This document shows positions 44,701-51,363 of a stretch of DNA of 64,000 nucleotides, one piece after another. The stretch covers positions 62,001-126,000 of the forward strand of contig NZ_JADCJY010000001.1 of assembly GCF_014982715.1 (NCBI RefSeq), read 5' to 3'. Source of the stretch: Gallalistipes aquisgranensis (GTDB lineage: Bacteria; Bacteroidota; Bacteroidia; Bacteroidales; Rikenellaceae). A program made the translations under genes and the position numbers. The notes below the pieces were generated by a model. The model was not told the origin of the DNA, did no database searches, and saw only the letters and a program-made list of their open reading frames with translations. Within the stretch, counting starts at the first letter, position 1; the number at the start of each line of letters is the position of its first letter.

Positions 44701-44807
44701 GTCACTGTACCCGACAACTTTTTGTTTTGTGCCCGAGTGCTGTTCGTCACACCTATAATCAACAGCACTGTAAATAGTGCTGTTTTAAATAGTGCAGATC
44801 TTTTCAT
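41715..44807 (-). CDS. SusC/RagA-family TonB-dependent outer-membrane transporter
   Basis: This 1030-residue outer-membrane beta-barrel receptor takes glycan fragments into the periplasm using TonB energy. The order is: signal peptide; carboxypeptidase-regulatory-like domain (VTDAKGKFSIEAPSTGTL); plug with the SusC signature VVVGYGVQRRSDVTG; IRGERSLGSGGNAPLYIIDG; and a 22-strand barrel ending in Phe (YAFGIDLSF). Length and spacing to the SusD gene are typical. It is the second gene of the operon, 31 bases after the GH88-DUF2264 gene, an unusual placement because susC usually comes first. Confidence 0.96.
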   Translation of the reverse strand: MKRSALFKTALFTVLLIIGVTNSTRAQNKKLSGTVTELKADGTSSPLVGVNVILKGTTTGTVTDAKGKFSIEAPSTGTLVFSSIGYTTVEIKVGNRTTLSIQMKEDAQMLEDLVVVGYGVQRRSDVTGAVTSIKPEEMKIYPTNNVSEMLRGKAAGVFVSGTSGRPGDTPSITIRGERSLGSGGNAPLYIIDGAPATATEFAAINGADIASLEILKDAAAQAVYGSRAANGVILVTTIRGQKGKPTVKFRSMWSWQDLWRNFDFYSPEEYYNLRAEAQAHDKENGLPTRVDPSTLTPTDVLTDNMMERAYAAGRSTDWEKLMFQTALSQKYDLSISGGTDKMRIAASMGYVDQDGMVVTGSGYQRANVRVNVDYDVYKWLSVGFNSSFIKSKKEKESGNFTDHITRSPYAMPFDEYGNIQEYINDSGDKNPFYLAERIKNDVHADITRLNGFIDIKPFKGFSYRFNAAYYNRYQEEGSYKKADYTGGGAAGSISHSKSFNYVVENIFNYKVPFKNKNHSMNVTALQSWERTYTTGLGYASNNVPVDSFWWDMIADGEVTSKTRSVSEHILLGFMGRIQYGFKDRYLLNVIVRRDGSSRFGPRNRWGTFPSVAGAWRISEEPFMKKANFISNLKLRVSYGIVGNQDGIGNYETLGTTTDYKMEFGDNFIMGYLPGNSLPNPALKWESTASTNFGLDFGFFDNRLTGTVEYYLTRTKNLLVSRQINSVLGYTGMMDNLGKTSTNGVDITLNGDIIRNNKMNWSIGTNFTLYRNKILKIDGKTDENGNPVNDITNGWFIGQPKNIYYVYQSDGIFQESDFNIINGKWVLKPTIDSDGDGIPDKTIERTDLVEPGKIKIVDRNGDGKITADDRYIVPRDPKFIMSLFTNFNFKGFDLYMEWYGVYGRKIKNAYLYDPNSGGSLQGKQNGIKVNYWTPENPSGNFPRPSYNSNTTYQTNSDLVVQDASYIRLRTLSVGYTVPSRLTQKIKIQNLRVYCTFSNLFTSTKFLSYSPENTAAAYPEPRQYAFGIDLSF

Positions 44808-44838
44808 AAGTTTGGCATTTAAGGTTAGAGTTGTTTGG

Positions 44839-47223
44839 TTATTTTTTTTGTTTGAGAGCGTGGTCGGTTTCCAGATCTATGCCGAGCCATGTTTTTTTTG
44901 CCGTCCAGTGGGCGTAAGGAGCGCTCCAGAACGGATCGGTTTCGGGGAGTCCGAGAGCTACCAGTCCGGCGGCGCAGAGGTAAAGGCTTCCTGTAGAAAT
45001 ATATCCTTCCCCGATATGAGGCTGGTATCCGACCAAGCCGACACGGAGCCATCCGAAGTCGTTGAAAGTGCCCGGTGCGTTTATTTGGCGCCGGATGACT
45101 TCCGTGAGGCCGCAGCGGACCTGTGCGGGATTCAGTTTTTTGGGAAACATGTGGCGGTAGGCTACATCGGATAAAGCGTGGAAAGCTCCGAAACGGTAGG
45201 CCAGTGAACGTCCGATGACAGGATAAGTTCCTTCGGGAGAGATCATCCGTTCCTGTTGTTCAGCGTAACGGGTATAACGTTGAGCTTCTGTTTCGTAGAA
45301 GTCAGCACCGTCGAGCCCGTTCTTTTTCAGATAAGAGAGTATTTCGAACATCATGGGGTGGATGACGAAACTGTTGTAATAGTCCAGATGCATTTCCGGG
45401 CCGTCACCGTACCAGCCGTCACCCTGATACCATGTTTTGAACCTGTCGAACGCATATTTGACTCGGGAATACTCCCATTCTCCTGCAAACTCTTTCAGGC
45501 CTGTTTCCACCATGGCCGAAAAGAAGAGCCAATTGGTTTCCGAAGGTTTGATGATCCGGGACGATTTCAGTTCCGCGATAAGCCGTTGACGGGTCGTTTC
45601 GTCCAGTCGATCCCAAAGTTGGGTCTTGGCCCGCAACAGGCCGTGGACGAGGAATGCTGCATCGACCAGCGGTTGTCGGCCGTTATTGAAATTCAGATAA
45701 TCGGGGGAAGATGGGTCGACTCCCTGTGCGATTGCCCGGACAGCCAGGTCGATATACCTGGCCCGCAACCGGCCTTCCGGTGTATTGTCGGGTCCGAGTT
45801 CCAGCCAGGGAGAGATTCCTGTAATGAGACGTCCGAGCGCTTCCAGATGGGTGACTTCCTTGCGTTTGGTCATGTCTGCGGCCATCGACTCGACCGGCAT
45901 GTTGATTTTGAGTGTTCCTCGGCTCATGTTGACGAGCAGGGGACGTGCGATCCGGTCGAGTGCACTTAGCCATACGGCACGATCTGGGTTTTCCGAGAAA
46001 GCTGTCAGGATTTCCACTACCGGTTCTCCGGCCAGCAGTTTCTTATAGCGAATCATGGCTTCCACGAAGTAATAGTCCGCGTAAGATAGCGGAGCATCCA
46101 GTTCGTTTTTCTTGGCGAAAAATCCGGTACAGTGTTTAATCAAAAAATCGGATTGTTCCCCGGCCTTGGCCAGATAGGCCGGAGATGCCAGCGAAGCGAT
46201 GATCTGTTCGCCGATTGTACGGAACTGTTCGGAGAGTTTCCCTTCGGCATAAGTGCATAGCTCCACGTAAGCGGACGCCATAACTGCGGCGGCAGAAGCA
46301 TCCCTGAGCGTTTTCGGACCGGCAGGTGCATTGAAATCCCAATACGGTACTTTGTCTTTTGGCAGGTTGGGATGATTCATGATAAACCGTCCGATTTTTA
46401 TGGCATGATCGAGATATTCCTTTTTGCCGGTTTGTCGGTACATCATAGTGAATCCGTACAGACCCCATGCCTGTCCGCGGGACCAGGCCGATTCGTCGCT
46501 GATACCTTGATACGTCTCTCTCTTTTCGACATTGCCCGAGAGGGTGTCGTAGCTGACGATGTGGAACGAACTGCCGTCCGGACGGTAATGGTTTGTCATG
46601 GTTTTGTCTGCGTGTGACTTGGCCATGTGATAACAGGTATTGTCTCCAGATAGCGACGAACCGACCGTCAGCAGTTCCAGATTCATCATGTTGTCGATGA
46701 TGACGGGGAACTGCCAGCGATCCCTGTTCCACGAACGGGTACAGCCCGTAATGGGATTGAATCGTGTGGAAAGCGATCTGGAGGCGTTGATCAATGCCGT
46801 GCGATATTCTTCGCGTCCTGTCAGACGGTAACCGTTTCCGAAACTGCAATTCATGATGAATCCTACATCATGACTGTTTGTGTTGAATTGTTCCCTGGCC
46901 AGTCGGGCAGTCATCGTCTCTGCCGCATGACGGATTGTACTGTTGTTCGTGTATTCGTACAGATACCACAATTCGCCGGGAAAAAATCCGCTTGTCCATC
47001 CCCGGGAACCGGATGTAACCAGTTTGCCGTTTTTTGAGGAGGTCGGGAAAGCATTTTCTTTGTCTTTGACAGCCTCATACATTTTCAATGCCTGTTGGGC
47101 TGAAAATTTCAGTGTGCGGTCAATGGTCTTGCTTAGCTTTTTTTGTTGCGGAGAGAGTGCCTGCGCATAAATCGTGGTCGATAATAATATGAAACAGGCC
47201 AGCAGACGTGTTGGTTTTTTCAT
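44839..47223 (-). CDS. GH88-DUF2264 fusion: unsaturated uronyl hydrolase joined to a DUF2264 domain
   Basis: This 794-residue exported protein begins MKKPTRLLACFILLSTTIYAQ. Residues ~25-395 are GH88: SHDVGFIMNCSFGNGYRL and MNLELL with acidic residues, DESAWSRGQAWGLYGFTM, WDFNAPAGPKTLRDASAAA and APLSYADYYFVEAMIRY. GH88 enzymes hydrolyse terminal unsaturated glucuronyl groups. Residues ~405-794 are a complete DUF2264 domain with the same blocks as the genes at 13677 and 14937 (SPWLELGPDNTPEGRLRARY, ETNWLFFSAMVETGLKEF, RMISPEGTYPVIGRS). No linker or frameshift is visible, so the fusion looks real. It is the first gene of the SusC/SusD operon. Confidence 0.93.
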   Translation of the reverse strand: MKKPTRLLACFILLSTTIYAQALSPQQKKLSKTIDRTLKFSAQQALKMYEAVKDKENAFPTSSKNGKLVTSGSRGWTSGFFPGELWYLYEYTNNSTIRHAAETMTARLAREQFNTNSHDVGFIMNCSFGNGYRLTGREEYRTALINASRSLSTRFNPITGCTRSWNRDRWQFPVIIDNMMNLELLTVGSSLSGDNTCYHMAKSHADKTMTNHYRPDGSSFHIVSYDTLSGNVEKRETYQGISDESAWSRGQAWGLYGFTMMYRQTGKKEYLDHAIKIGRFIMNHPNLPKDKVPYWDFNAPAGPKTLRDASAAAVMASAYVELCTYAEGKLSEQFRTIGEQIIASLASPAYLAKAGEQSDFLIKHCTGFFAKKNELDAPLSYADYYFVEAMIRYKKLLAGEPVVEILTAFSENPDRAVWLSALDRIARPLLVNMSRGTLKINMPVESMAADMTKRKEVTHLEALGRLITGISPWLELGPDNTPEGRLRARYIDLAVRAIAQGVDPSSPDYLNFNNGRQPLVDAAFLVHGLLRAKTQLWDRLDETTRQRLIAELKSSRIIKPSETNWLFFSAMVETGLKEFAGEWEYSRVKYAFDRFKTWYQGDGWYGDGPEMHLDYYNSFVIHPMMFEILSYLKKNGLDGADFYETEAQRYTRYAEQQERMISPEGTYPVIGRSLAYRFGAFHALSDVAYRHMFPKKLNPAQVRCGLTEVIRRQINAPGTFNDFGWLRVGLVGYQPHIGEGYISTGSLYLCAAGLVALGLPETDPFWSAPYAHWTAKKTWLGIDLETDHALKQKK

Positions 47224-47690
47224 TATTTAAATATTTAATAAATTTGGCTTGCGTAGTGCTTTTTTGTTGTTAACAAAGTAATGCGGTTGTGTTTTAATGG
47301 AATATTAAAATCATTCAGAAATAGATAAGGATAGTTCACGCAACCATTTCGTGTTTGTCTGTTTGTTTGTATAATATTGACTATTAATTATTTGTGTGTT
47401 TTCATTCGGCTGGGTGCCGGGGTTTCGTGCTATGTGTGCAGATAGTCGGAACCGCAGAGCGCAGAATGTTTGCGATATATTAAAATATTTATATATGTGG
47501 GCTTGGAATGCTGTGATGTATGCCCTTCTCTGAATTTGTTTCTGATGAAAAGGTGTTTGTACGATTCTCGTACAAAAATGGATGAGAGTGTTATGGTGAA
47601 ACTCTGATTTTTGTCAACTTGCATCGACCGGAAACTGGCTGCAATTATCTGATTTAACCTAAATGTTAACCTTAAATTTGTTCCGAGTTT
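47224..47690. promoter_or_regulatory. Divergent regulatory region of the PUL
   Basis: This 467-base AT-rich stretch has no gene and separates the GH88-susC-susD operon (-) from a clan GH-A lipoprotein gene (+). A TTTG at 47366-47369 followed 19 bases later by TATTTGTG (47389-47396) is a possible + strand promoter, which would give a leader of nearly 300 bases. On the - strand TACTTTG at 47274-47280 is a weak -7 candidate. HTCS binding sites probably lie here but cannot be recognised by eye. Confidence 0.5.
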
Positions 47691-49223
47691 ATGAAAAGGA
47701 GATTTGAGTGGAAGATGATTTTGATGATCGTGGCACTTGTAGGAGTTTGCGCCTGTGAAAAGGATGATCCTAACAACGGAAGAATGCCGCCCGAACCGCC
47801 TGTTGAGCCTCCTGTCGAGGAAGTTGACATACTTCCTGCACCATTGCCACAGGAGAATTATTCTCCTTCTCTGTTGGGTAAACCTTACAAGCCAATCATG
47901 GTGGGATATTCGGGTAGCGTACCTGTAACGAACTGGACGCAGGCAAAAACCCGTATCCTTCCCTATTTGGTGGATTTCATGGCGGATACGACGGCCGCTA
48001 CCTATAAATCGCGTACGAATCGTTACGGAAGTTGTATCGACAAACCCCGTCAGGAAGTCACGGGTCGGTTTTATGTGAAAAAGATCGACGGTCGCTGGTG
48101 GATAGTCGATCCGGAAGGATATTTGCATTACGAGCGGAGCGTGACTTCCCTGCGTAAAGGGAGTTCTGACCGTAACAAATCGTCGTGGAATTCCCGATTC
48201 GGCAGCGACAGCCGTTGGATGCAGATTACCCAGTCTGAGTTGGCCTCGATCGGATTCCACGGGACCGGAGCATTTTGTACCGACACATATCAGATGATTC
48301 AGGAGTACAATCGGAGCAATCCGGACAGACCTATGACGCTGGCTCCATCGTTCGGGTTCCTGACTAATTTCCGTCGGGCCATGAACTACGAATATCCGGG
48401 CGGTTCGTCTGCCAATGCCGTGGGACTGGTGTATTACGGAGGATGGGAATCGTTTTGTGAGACTTATATCCGAACCAATCTGGCCGTTTATCTGAATGAC
48501 AGAAACGTGTTGGGATTTTTTTCCGACAATGAAATTGATTTCAGTTCCGGAGGTAGTAAAATTCTCAGCCGGTTTCTCTCTATTTCCGACAAGACAGACA
48601 AGGCTTATTTGGCAGCGAAACAGTTTATGGAAGAGAAGGGCGCTTCCTCCGTGACCGATGCGTTGAACAGCGAGTTTGCCGGCCGGGTGGCTGAGGTGTA
48701 TTACAAAGGAGTGAAAGAGGCGATCAAAAAAATCGATCCCGGTATGATGTACCTGGGGACGAGGTTGCATGGGACGCCGAAGTATCTTCAGGGGGTGGTA
48801 GAGGCGGCCGGACGTTATTGTGATATCGTGTCGATTAACTACTATTCACGTTGGAGCCCGGAACTGGACACGTATGTTTCCAAATGGGCGACCTGGGCCA
48901 ATGCTCCCTTTATGGTTACCGAGTTTTATACGAAGGCGATGGATTCGGATTTGCCGAACACTTCGGGAGCCGGGCTTGCTGTGCCTACGGTCAAAGACAA
49001 AGCTTATGCTTATCAGCATTTTACCCTCGGCTTGCTGGAAGCGAAAAACTGTGTGGGATGGCATTGGTTCAAATATCAGGATGACGATGGTACGGACAAT
49101 GACGGGAAACCTGCCAATAAAGGTGTATATGACAATTACTATCAGATGTATCCGTATCTGGCGAAGTATATGAAGAATCTGAACTACAATGTTTATTCCC
49201 TGATTGATTATTTCGATAATTAG
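47691..49223 (+). CDS. Clan GH-A-like (agarase/GH5-like) glycoside hydrolase lipoprotein
   Basis: This 510-residue lipoprotein has a signal peptide ending VCAC, followed by a Pro/Glu-rich linker (PPEPPVEPPVEEV), common on surface enzymes. The start of the fold, FYVKKIDGRWWIVDPEGYL, resembles GH50/agarase-like and related TIM-barrel hydrolases. A likely acid/base Glu is in LGFFSDNEIDFSS and the nucleophile Glu in PFMVTEFYTKAMD; GWHWFKYQDDDG forms a late barrel strand. It is divergent from the PUL operon and ends at a strong terminator. Substrate unknown; an endo-acting surface enzyme is the best guess. Confidence 0.85.
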   Translation: MKRRFEWKMILMIVALVGVCACEKDDPNNGRMPPEPPVEPPVEEVDILPAPLPQENYSPSLLGKPYKPIMVGYSGSVPVTNWTQAKTRILPYLVDFMADTTAATYKSRTNRYGSCIDKPRQEVTGRFYVKKIDGRWWIVDPEGYLHYERSVTSLRKGSSDRNKSSWNSRFGSDSRWMQITQSELASIGFHGTGAFCTDTYQMIQEYNRSNPDRPMTLAPSFGFLTNFRRAMNYEYPGGSSANAVGLVYYGGWESFCETYIRTNLAVYLNDRNVLGFFSDNEIDFSSGGSKILSRFLSISDKTDKAYLAAKQFMEEKGASSVTDALNSEFAGRVAEVYYKGVKEAIKKIDPGMMYLGTRLHGTPKYLQGVVEAAGRYCDIVSINYYSRWSPELDTYVSKWATWANAPFMVTEFYTKAMDSDLPNTSGAGLAVPTVKDKAYAYQHFTLGLLEAKNCVGWHWFKYQDDDGTDNDGKPANKGVYDNYYQMYPYLAKYMKNLNYNVYSLIDYFDN

Positions 49224-49234
49224 AAGTGAAATAT

Positions 49235-49276
49235 AAAGCAAAAGCCCGAAACGGAAACGTTTCGGGCTTTTGCTTT
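49235..49276 (+). terminator. Strong intrinsic terminator
   Basis: A 19-bp perfect stem from AAAGCAAAAGCCC to its complement, closed by a GAAA tetraloop and bearing T runs, lies 11 bases after the clan GH-A gene stop. It can also serve the - strand. Confidence 0.93.
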
Positions 49277-49323
49277 AGTTGTAATATGATGTACGACTTC
49301 GGTTCTTTTGAAGAGGGACAAGG

Positions 49324-49596
49324 TCAGCGTAATTCTTCTTCCGGTTCCTCTTCGTCCCAAGCCTCGTCGTCCTCGGGTTCGTCGTCTTCCTCTTCGCCGT
49401 CGTCGAAATAATCGAGTGCGGATTCCCGCTTCTTGTAGCTCGTCAGGTCGGGATCGTCCTCCTCGTCCAGTTCTCCGTAGAGCGTGTGACGCTCCTTGCC
49501 GCTCTTTTTGATGGGCGCCAGTTTGACCGCTTTGCGTATCGTGTCTCCCGAATCGAAAGCCTCCCTGCTGCCCCGGAAATCTTTGGTTGATTTCAT
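49324..49596 (-). CDS. Small, very acidic conserved protein of unknown function
   Basis: This 90-residue protein starts MKSTKDFRGSREAFDSG and ends in a long Asp/Glu tract (residues ~50-88, for example EEEDDEPEDDEAWDEEEPEE). The first half is basic and contains KKSGKERHTLYGE. There is no signal peptide or membrane segment. Its opposite charges could mediate binding to basic proteins or nucleic acids, but I recognise no family. The + strand also shows a Ser/Arg-rich frame here, which is only a shadow of the acidic codons. Confidence 0.7.
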   Translation of the reverse strand: MKSTKDFRGSREAFDSGDTIRKAVKLAPIKKSGKERHTLYGELDEEDDPDLTSYKKRESALDYFDDGEEEDDEPEDDEAWDEEEPEEELR

Positions 49597-49682
49597 GGTC
49601 GGTGAAAATCAGTTGGTCTTTTAAAGAGTTGAATAATAGGTTGTCTGTGATTGCAATATTAGGAAAAATTTCGAAACGCCCG

Positions 49683-50501
49683 CTATTTTACCGTTAAAAA
49701 TTCGGGCTCGATGATGCCGGAAAAGATTTTTTTTGCCGGCCCGGTCAGCCGGATGTCCCCGAAGCGGAGGCCGTCCGGAGTCGAGAACGAGACTTCGAGC
49801 CGGCCGCCCCGCGTCTCGATTTCGAACCGCGTGCGGTGCGACTGGCGGTAGATGTAGGCGGCGATGGCCGATGCCGTCGCTCCCGTACCGCAGGCGAGGG
49901 TCTCTTCTTCCACGCCCCGTTCGTAGGTGCGGACCTTCAGTTTTCCGTCACCTGTGATCTCCACGAAATTGACGTTCGTTCCGCCGATCGCGGCGAACGA
50001 TTCGCTGCTGCGGATTTCCCGCCCGAGACCGGCGACGTCCACGGCATCCGCGTCTTTTACGAACTCCACGTAGTGGGGGGAACCGGTATTGAGGAAGAAA
50101 TATTGGTCTTCGTGCATCACCTCCTCCACGTTGGCCATGTGCAGCGTGACGGTTCCGCCTTCCCGTTCGTCCAGGGAGACGATTTCGGCCGTGTGCGGAC
50201 CGTCCGCCCCGATGAAGTGCTTCGTGCTGCCTCCGATGCCCAGATGCTCGGCAAACAGGGCGATGCAGCGGCCCCCGTTGCCACACATGGTCGATTCGCC
50301 GCCGTCGGCATTGAAATAGCGCATGCGGAATTGAGCCTGCGGATCGTTTTCGAGGATCATCAGTCCGTCCGCCCCGACTCCGAAGTGACGGTCGCACAGG
50401 GCACGTACCGTTTCACGCTGCGGGTCGAATGATCCGCTGCGTCCGTCCAGCACGACGAAATCGTTGCCGGCTCCTTCGTATTTCCAGAATGACAGCGCCA
50501 T
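49683..50501 (-). CDS. dapF: Diaminopimelate epimerase
   Basis: The 272-residue cytoplasmic enzyme converts LL- to meso-diaminopimelate for lysine and peptidoglycan synthesis. Both catalytic cysteines are visible, in STMCGNGGRCIALF and LACGTGATASAIA. The N-terminus MALSFWKYEGAGNDFVVLDG is typical and fixes the start at 50501. The longer frame upstream to 51407 is not coding. A -7 box TATATTTG lies 23 bases upstream, back to back with the nitroreductase promoter. Confidence 0.95.
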   Translation of the reverse strand: MALSFWKYEGAGNDFVVLDGRSGSFDPQRETVRALCDRHFGVGADGLMILENDPQAQFRMRYFNADGGESTMCGNGGRCIALFAEHLGIGGSTKHFIGADGPHTAEIVSLDEREGGTVTLHMANVEEVMHEDQYFFLNTGSPHYVEFVKDADAVDVAGLGREIRSSESFAAIGGTNVNFVEITGDGKLKVRTYERGVEEETLACGTGATASAIAAYIYRQSHRTRFEIETRGGRLEVSFSTPDGLRFGDIRLTGPAKKIFSGIIEPEFLTVK

Positions 50502-50524
50502 GGGCGGGATGTTTTTCGTCTTCG

Positions 50525-50532
50525 CAAATATA
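50525..50532 (-). promoter_or_regulatory. -7 box of the dapF promoter
   Basis: TATATTTG on the - strand fits TAnnTTTG, 23 bases before the ATG at 50501. The -33 match is weak. Confidence 0.55.
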
Positions 50533-50573
50533 GGAAACTTCCGGAAAGTTTCACCCGTGCCCGAAAAATTTAC

Positions 50574-50581
50574 TACATTTG
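50574..50581 (+). promoter_or_regulatory. -7 box of the nitroreductase promoter
   Basis: TACATTTG fits TAnnTTTG, 25 bases before the ATG at 50607, with a TTT-rich -33 region near 50549. Confidence 0.55.
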
Positions 50582-50606
50582 TTCCGATCCTTAAAAAAAC
50601 AGTCTT

Positions 50607-51353
50607 ATGATTCCACAGATACGGGATCACCGTTCGATCCGTAAATACAGTTCCCGTCCCGTTCCCGAGGAGGTGCTTCGGGAGGTGCTCGAAGCCGGAA
50701 CACGGGCTTCCACGACGGGTAACATGCAGTTGTACAGCATGGTGGTGACCACTTCCGAAGCGTTGAAAAAGGAGCTTTCCCCCTGTCATTTCAACCAGCC
50801 TTGCGTGATGCAGGCTCCGGTGATCATCACTTTCTGTGCCGATATCCACCGTTTCAGCACGTGGTGCCGGCAGCGCGGCGCCGAACCGCGGTACGACAAT
50901 TTCGTCTGGTTCACCAATGCCGTGATCGACACGGTCCTCGCCTCGCAGAACGTGGCGCTCGAGGCCGAGGCGCACGGACTGGGTATCTGTTATCTGGGTA
51001 CTACGACCTATACGGCCGACCGTATCGCCGAAATCCTGAAACTGCCGAAAGGGGTGATTCCCGTCACCACGCTCGTGATGGGATATCCCGACGGAATGCC
51101 GCCGTTGACCGACCGGCTTCCGCTGGAGGCGGTCGTGCACCGGGAGACGTACGGGGAGTACACTCCGGAGCGGATCGACGAGCTCTGGCGCGAGCGGGAG
51201 GCTTCCGAAGAGACGGCGGGTCTGCTGGAGGTCAACGGACTGCCCAATCTGGCGCGTATCTTTACCGAAAAGCGTTACACGGCGGCCGACAATCTCGAAT
51301 TTTCCCGCCGGTATTTCGAAATGGTCGAAAAACAGGGGTTCTTCAACCAGTAG
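50607..51353 (+). CDS. NfsA/FRP-type NADPH nitroreductase/flavin reductase
   Basis: This 248-residue FMN-dependent cytoplasmic oxidoreductase has the family start IRDHRSIRKYSSRPVP, the FMN/ring-binding stretch TRASTTGNMQLYSM and a C-terminal arm (EFSRRYFEMVEKQGFF). NfsA/FRP enzymes reduce nitro compounds, quinones or flavins with NADPH; the natural substrate is unknown. It is followed after 10 bases by the TamL-like gene, so the two are probably co-transcribed. Confidence 0.92.
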   Translation: MIPQIRDHRSIRKYSSRPVPEEVLREVLEAGTRASTTGNMQLYSMVVTTSEALKKELSPCHFNQPCVMQAPVIITFCADIHRFSTWCRQRGAEPRYDNFVWFTNAVIDTVLASQNVALEAEAHGLGICYLGTTTYTADRIAEILKLPKGVIPVTTLVMGYPDGMPPLTDRLPLEAVVHRETYGEYTPERIDELWREREASEETAGLLEVNGLPNLARIFTEKRYTAADNLEFSRRYFEMVEKQGFFNQ

Positions 51354-51363
51354 CGGGAGTGTG

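Noticed and set aside
47673-47680. TAAATTTG as promoter of the gene at 47691
   Set aside because: It ends only 10 bases before the ATG, leaving almost no leader. The same TAACCTTAAAT context before susC suggests a leader element rather than a -7 box.
47430-48770. 446-residue - strand frame
   Set aside because: Antisense to the clan GH-A lipoprotein gene and runs into its leader; no signal peptide or motif.
49308-49511. Ser/Arg-rich small + strand frames
   Set aside because: They are the complement of the Asp/Glu codons of the acidic protein gene.
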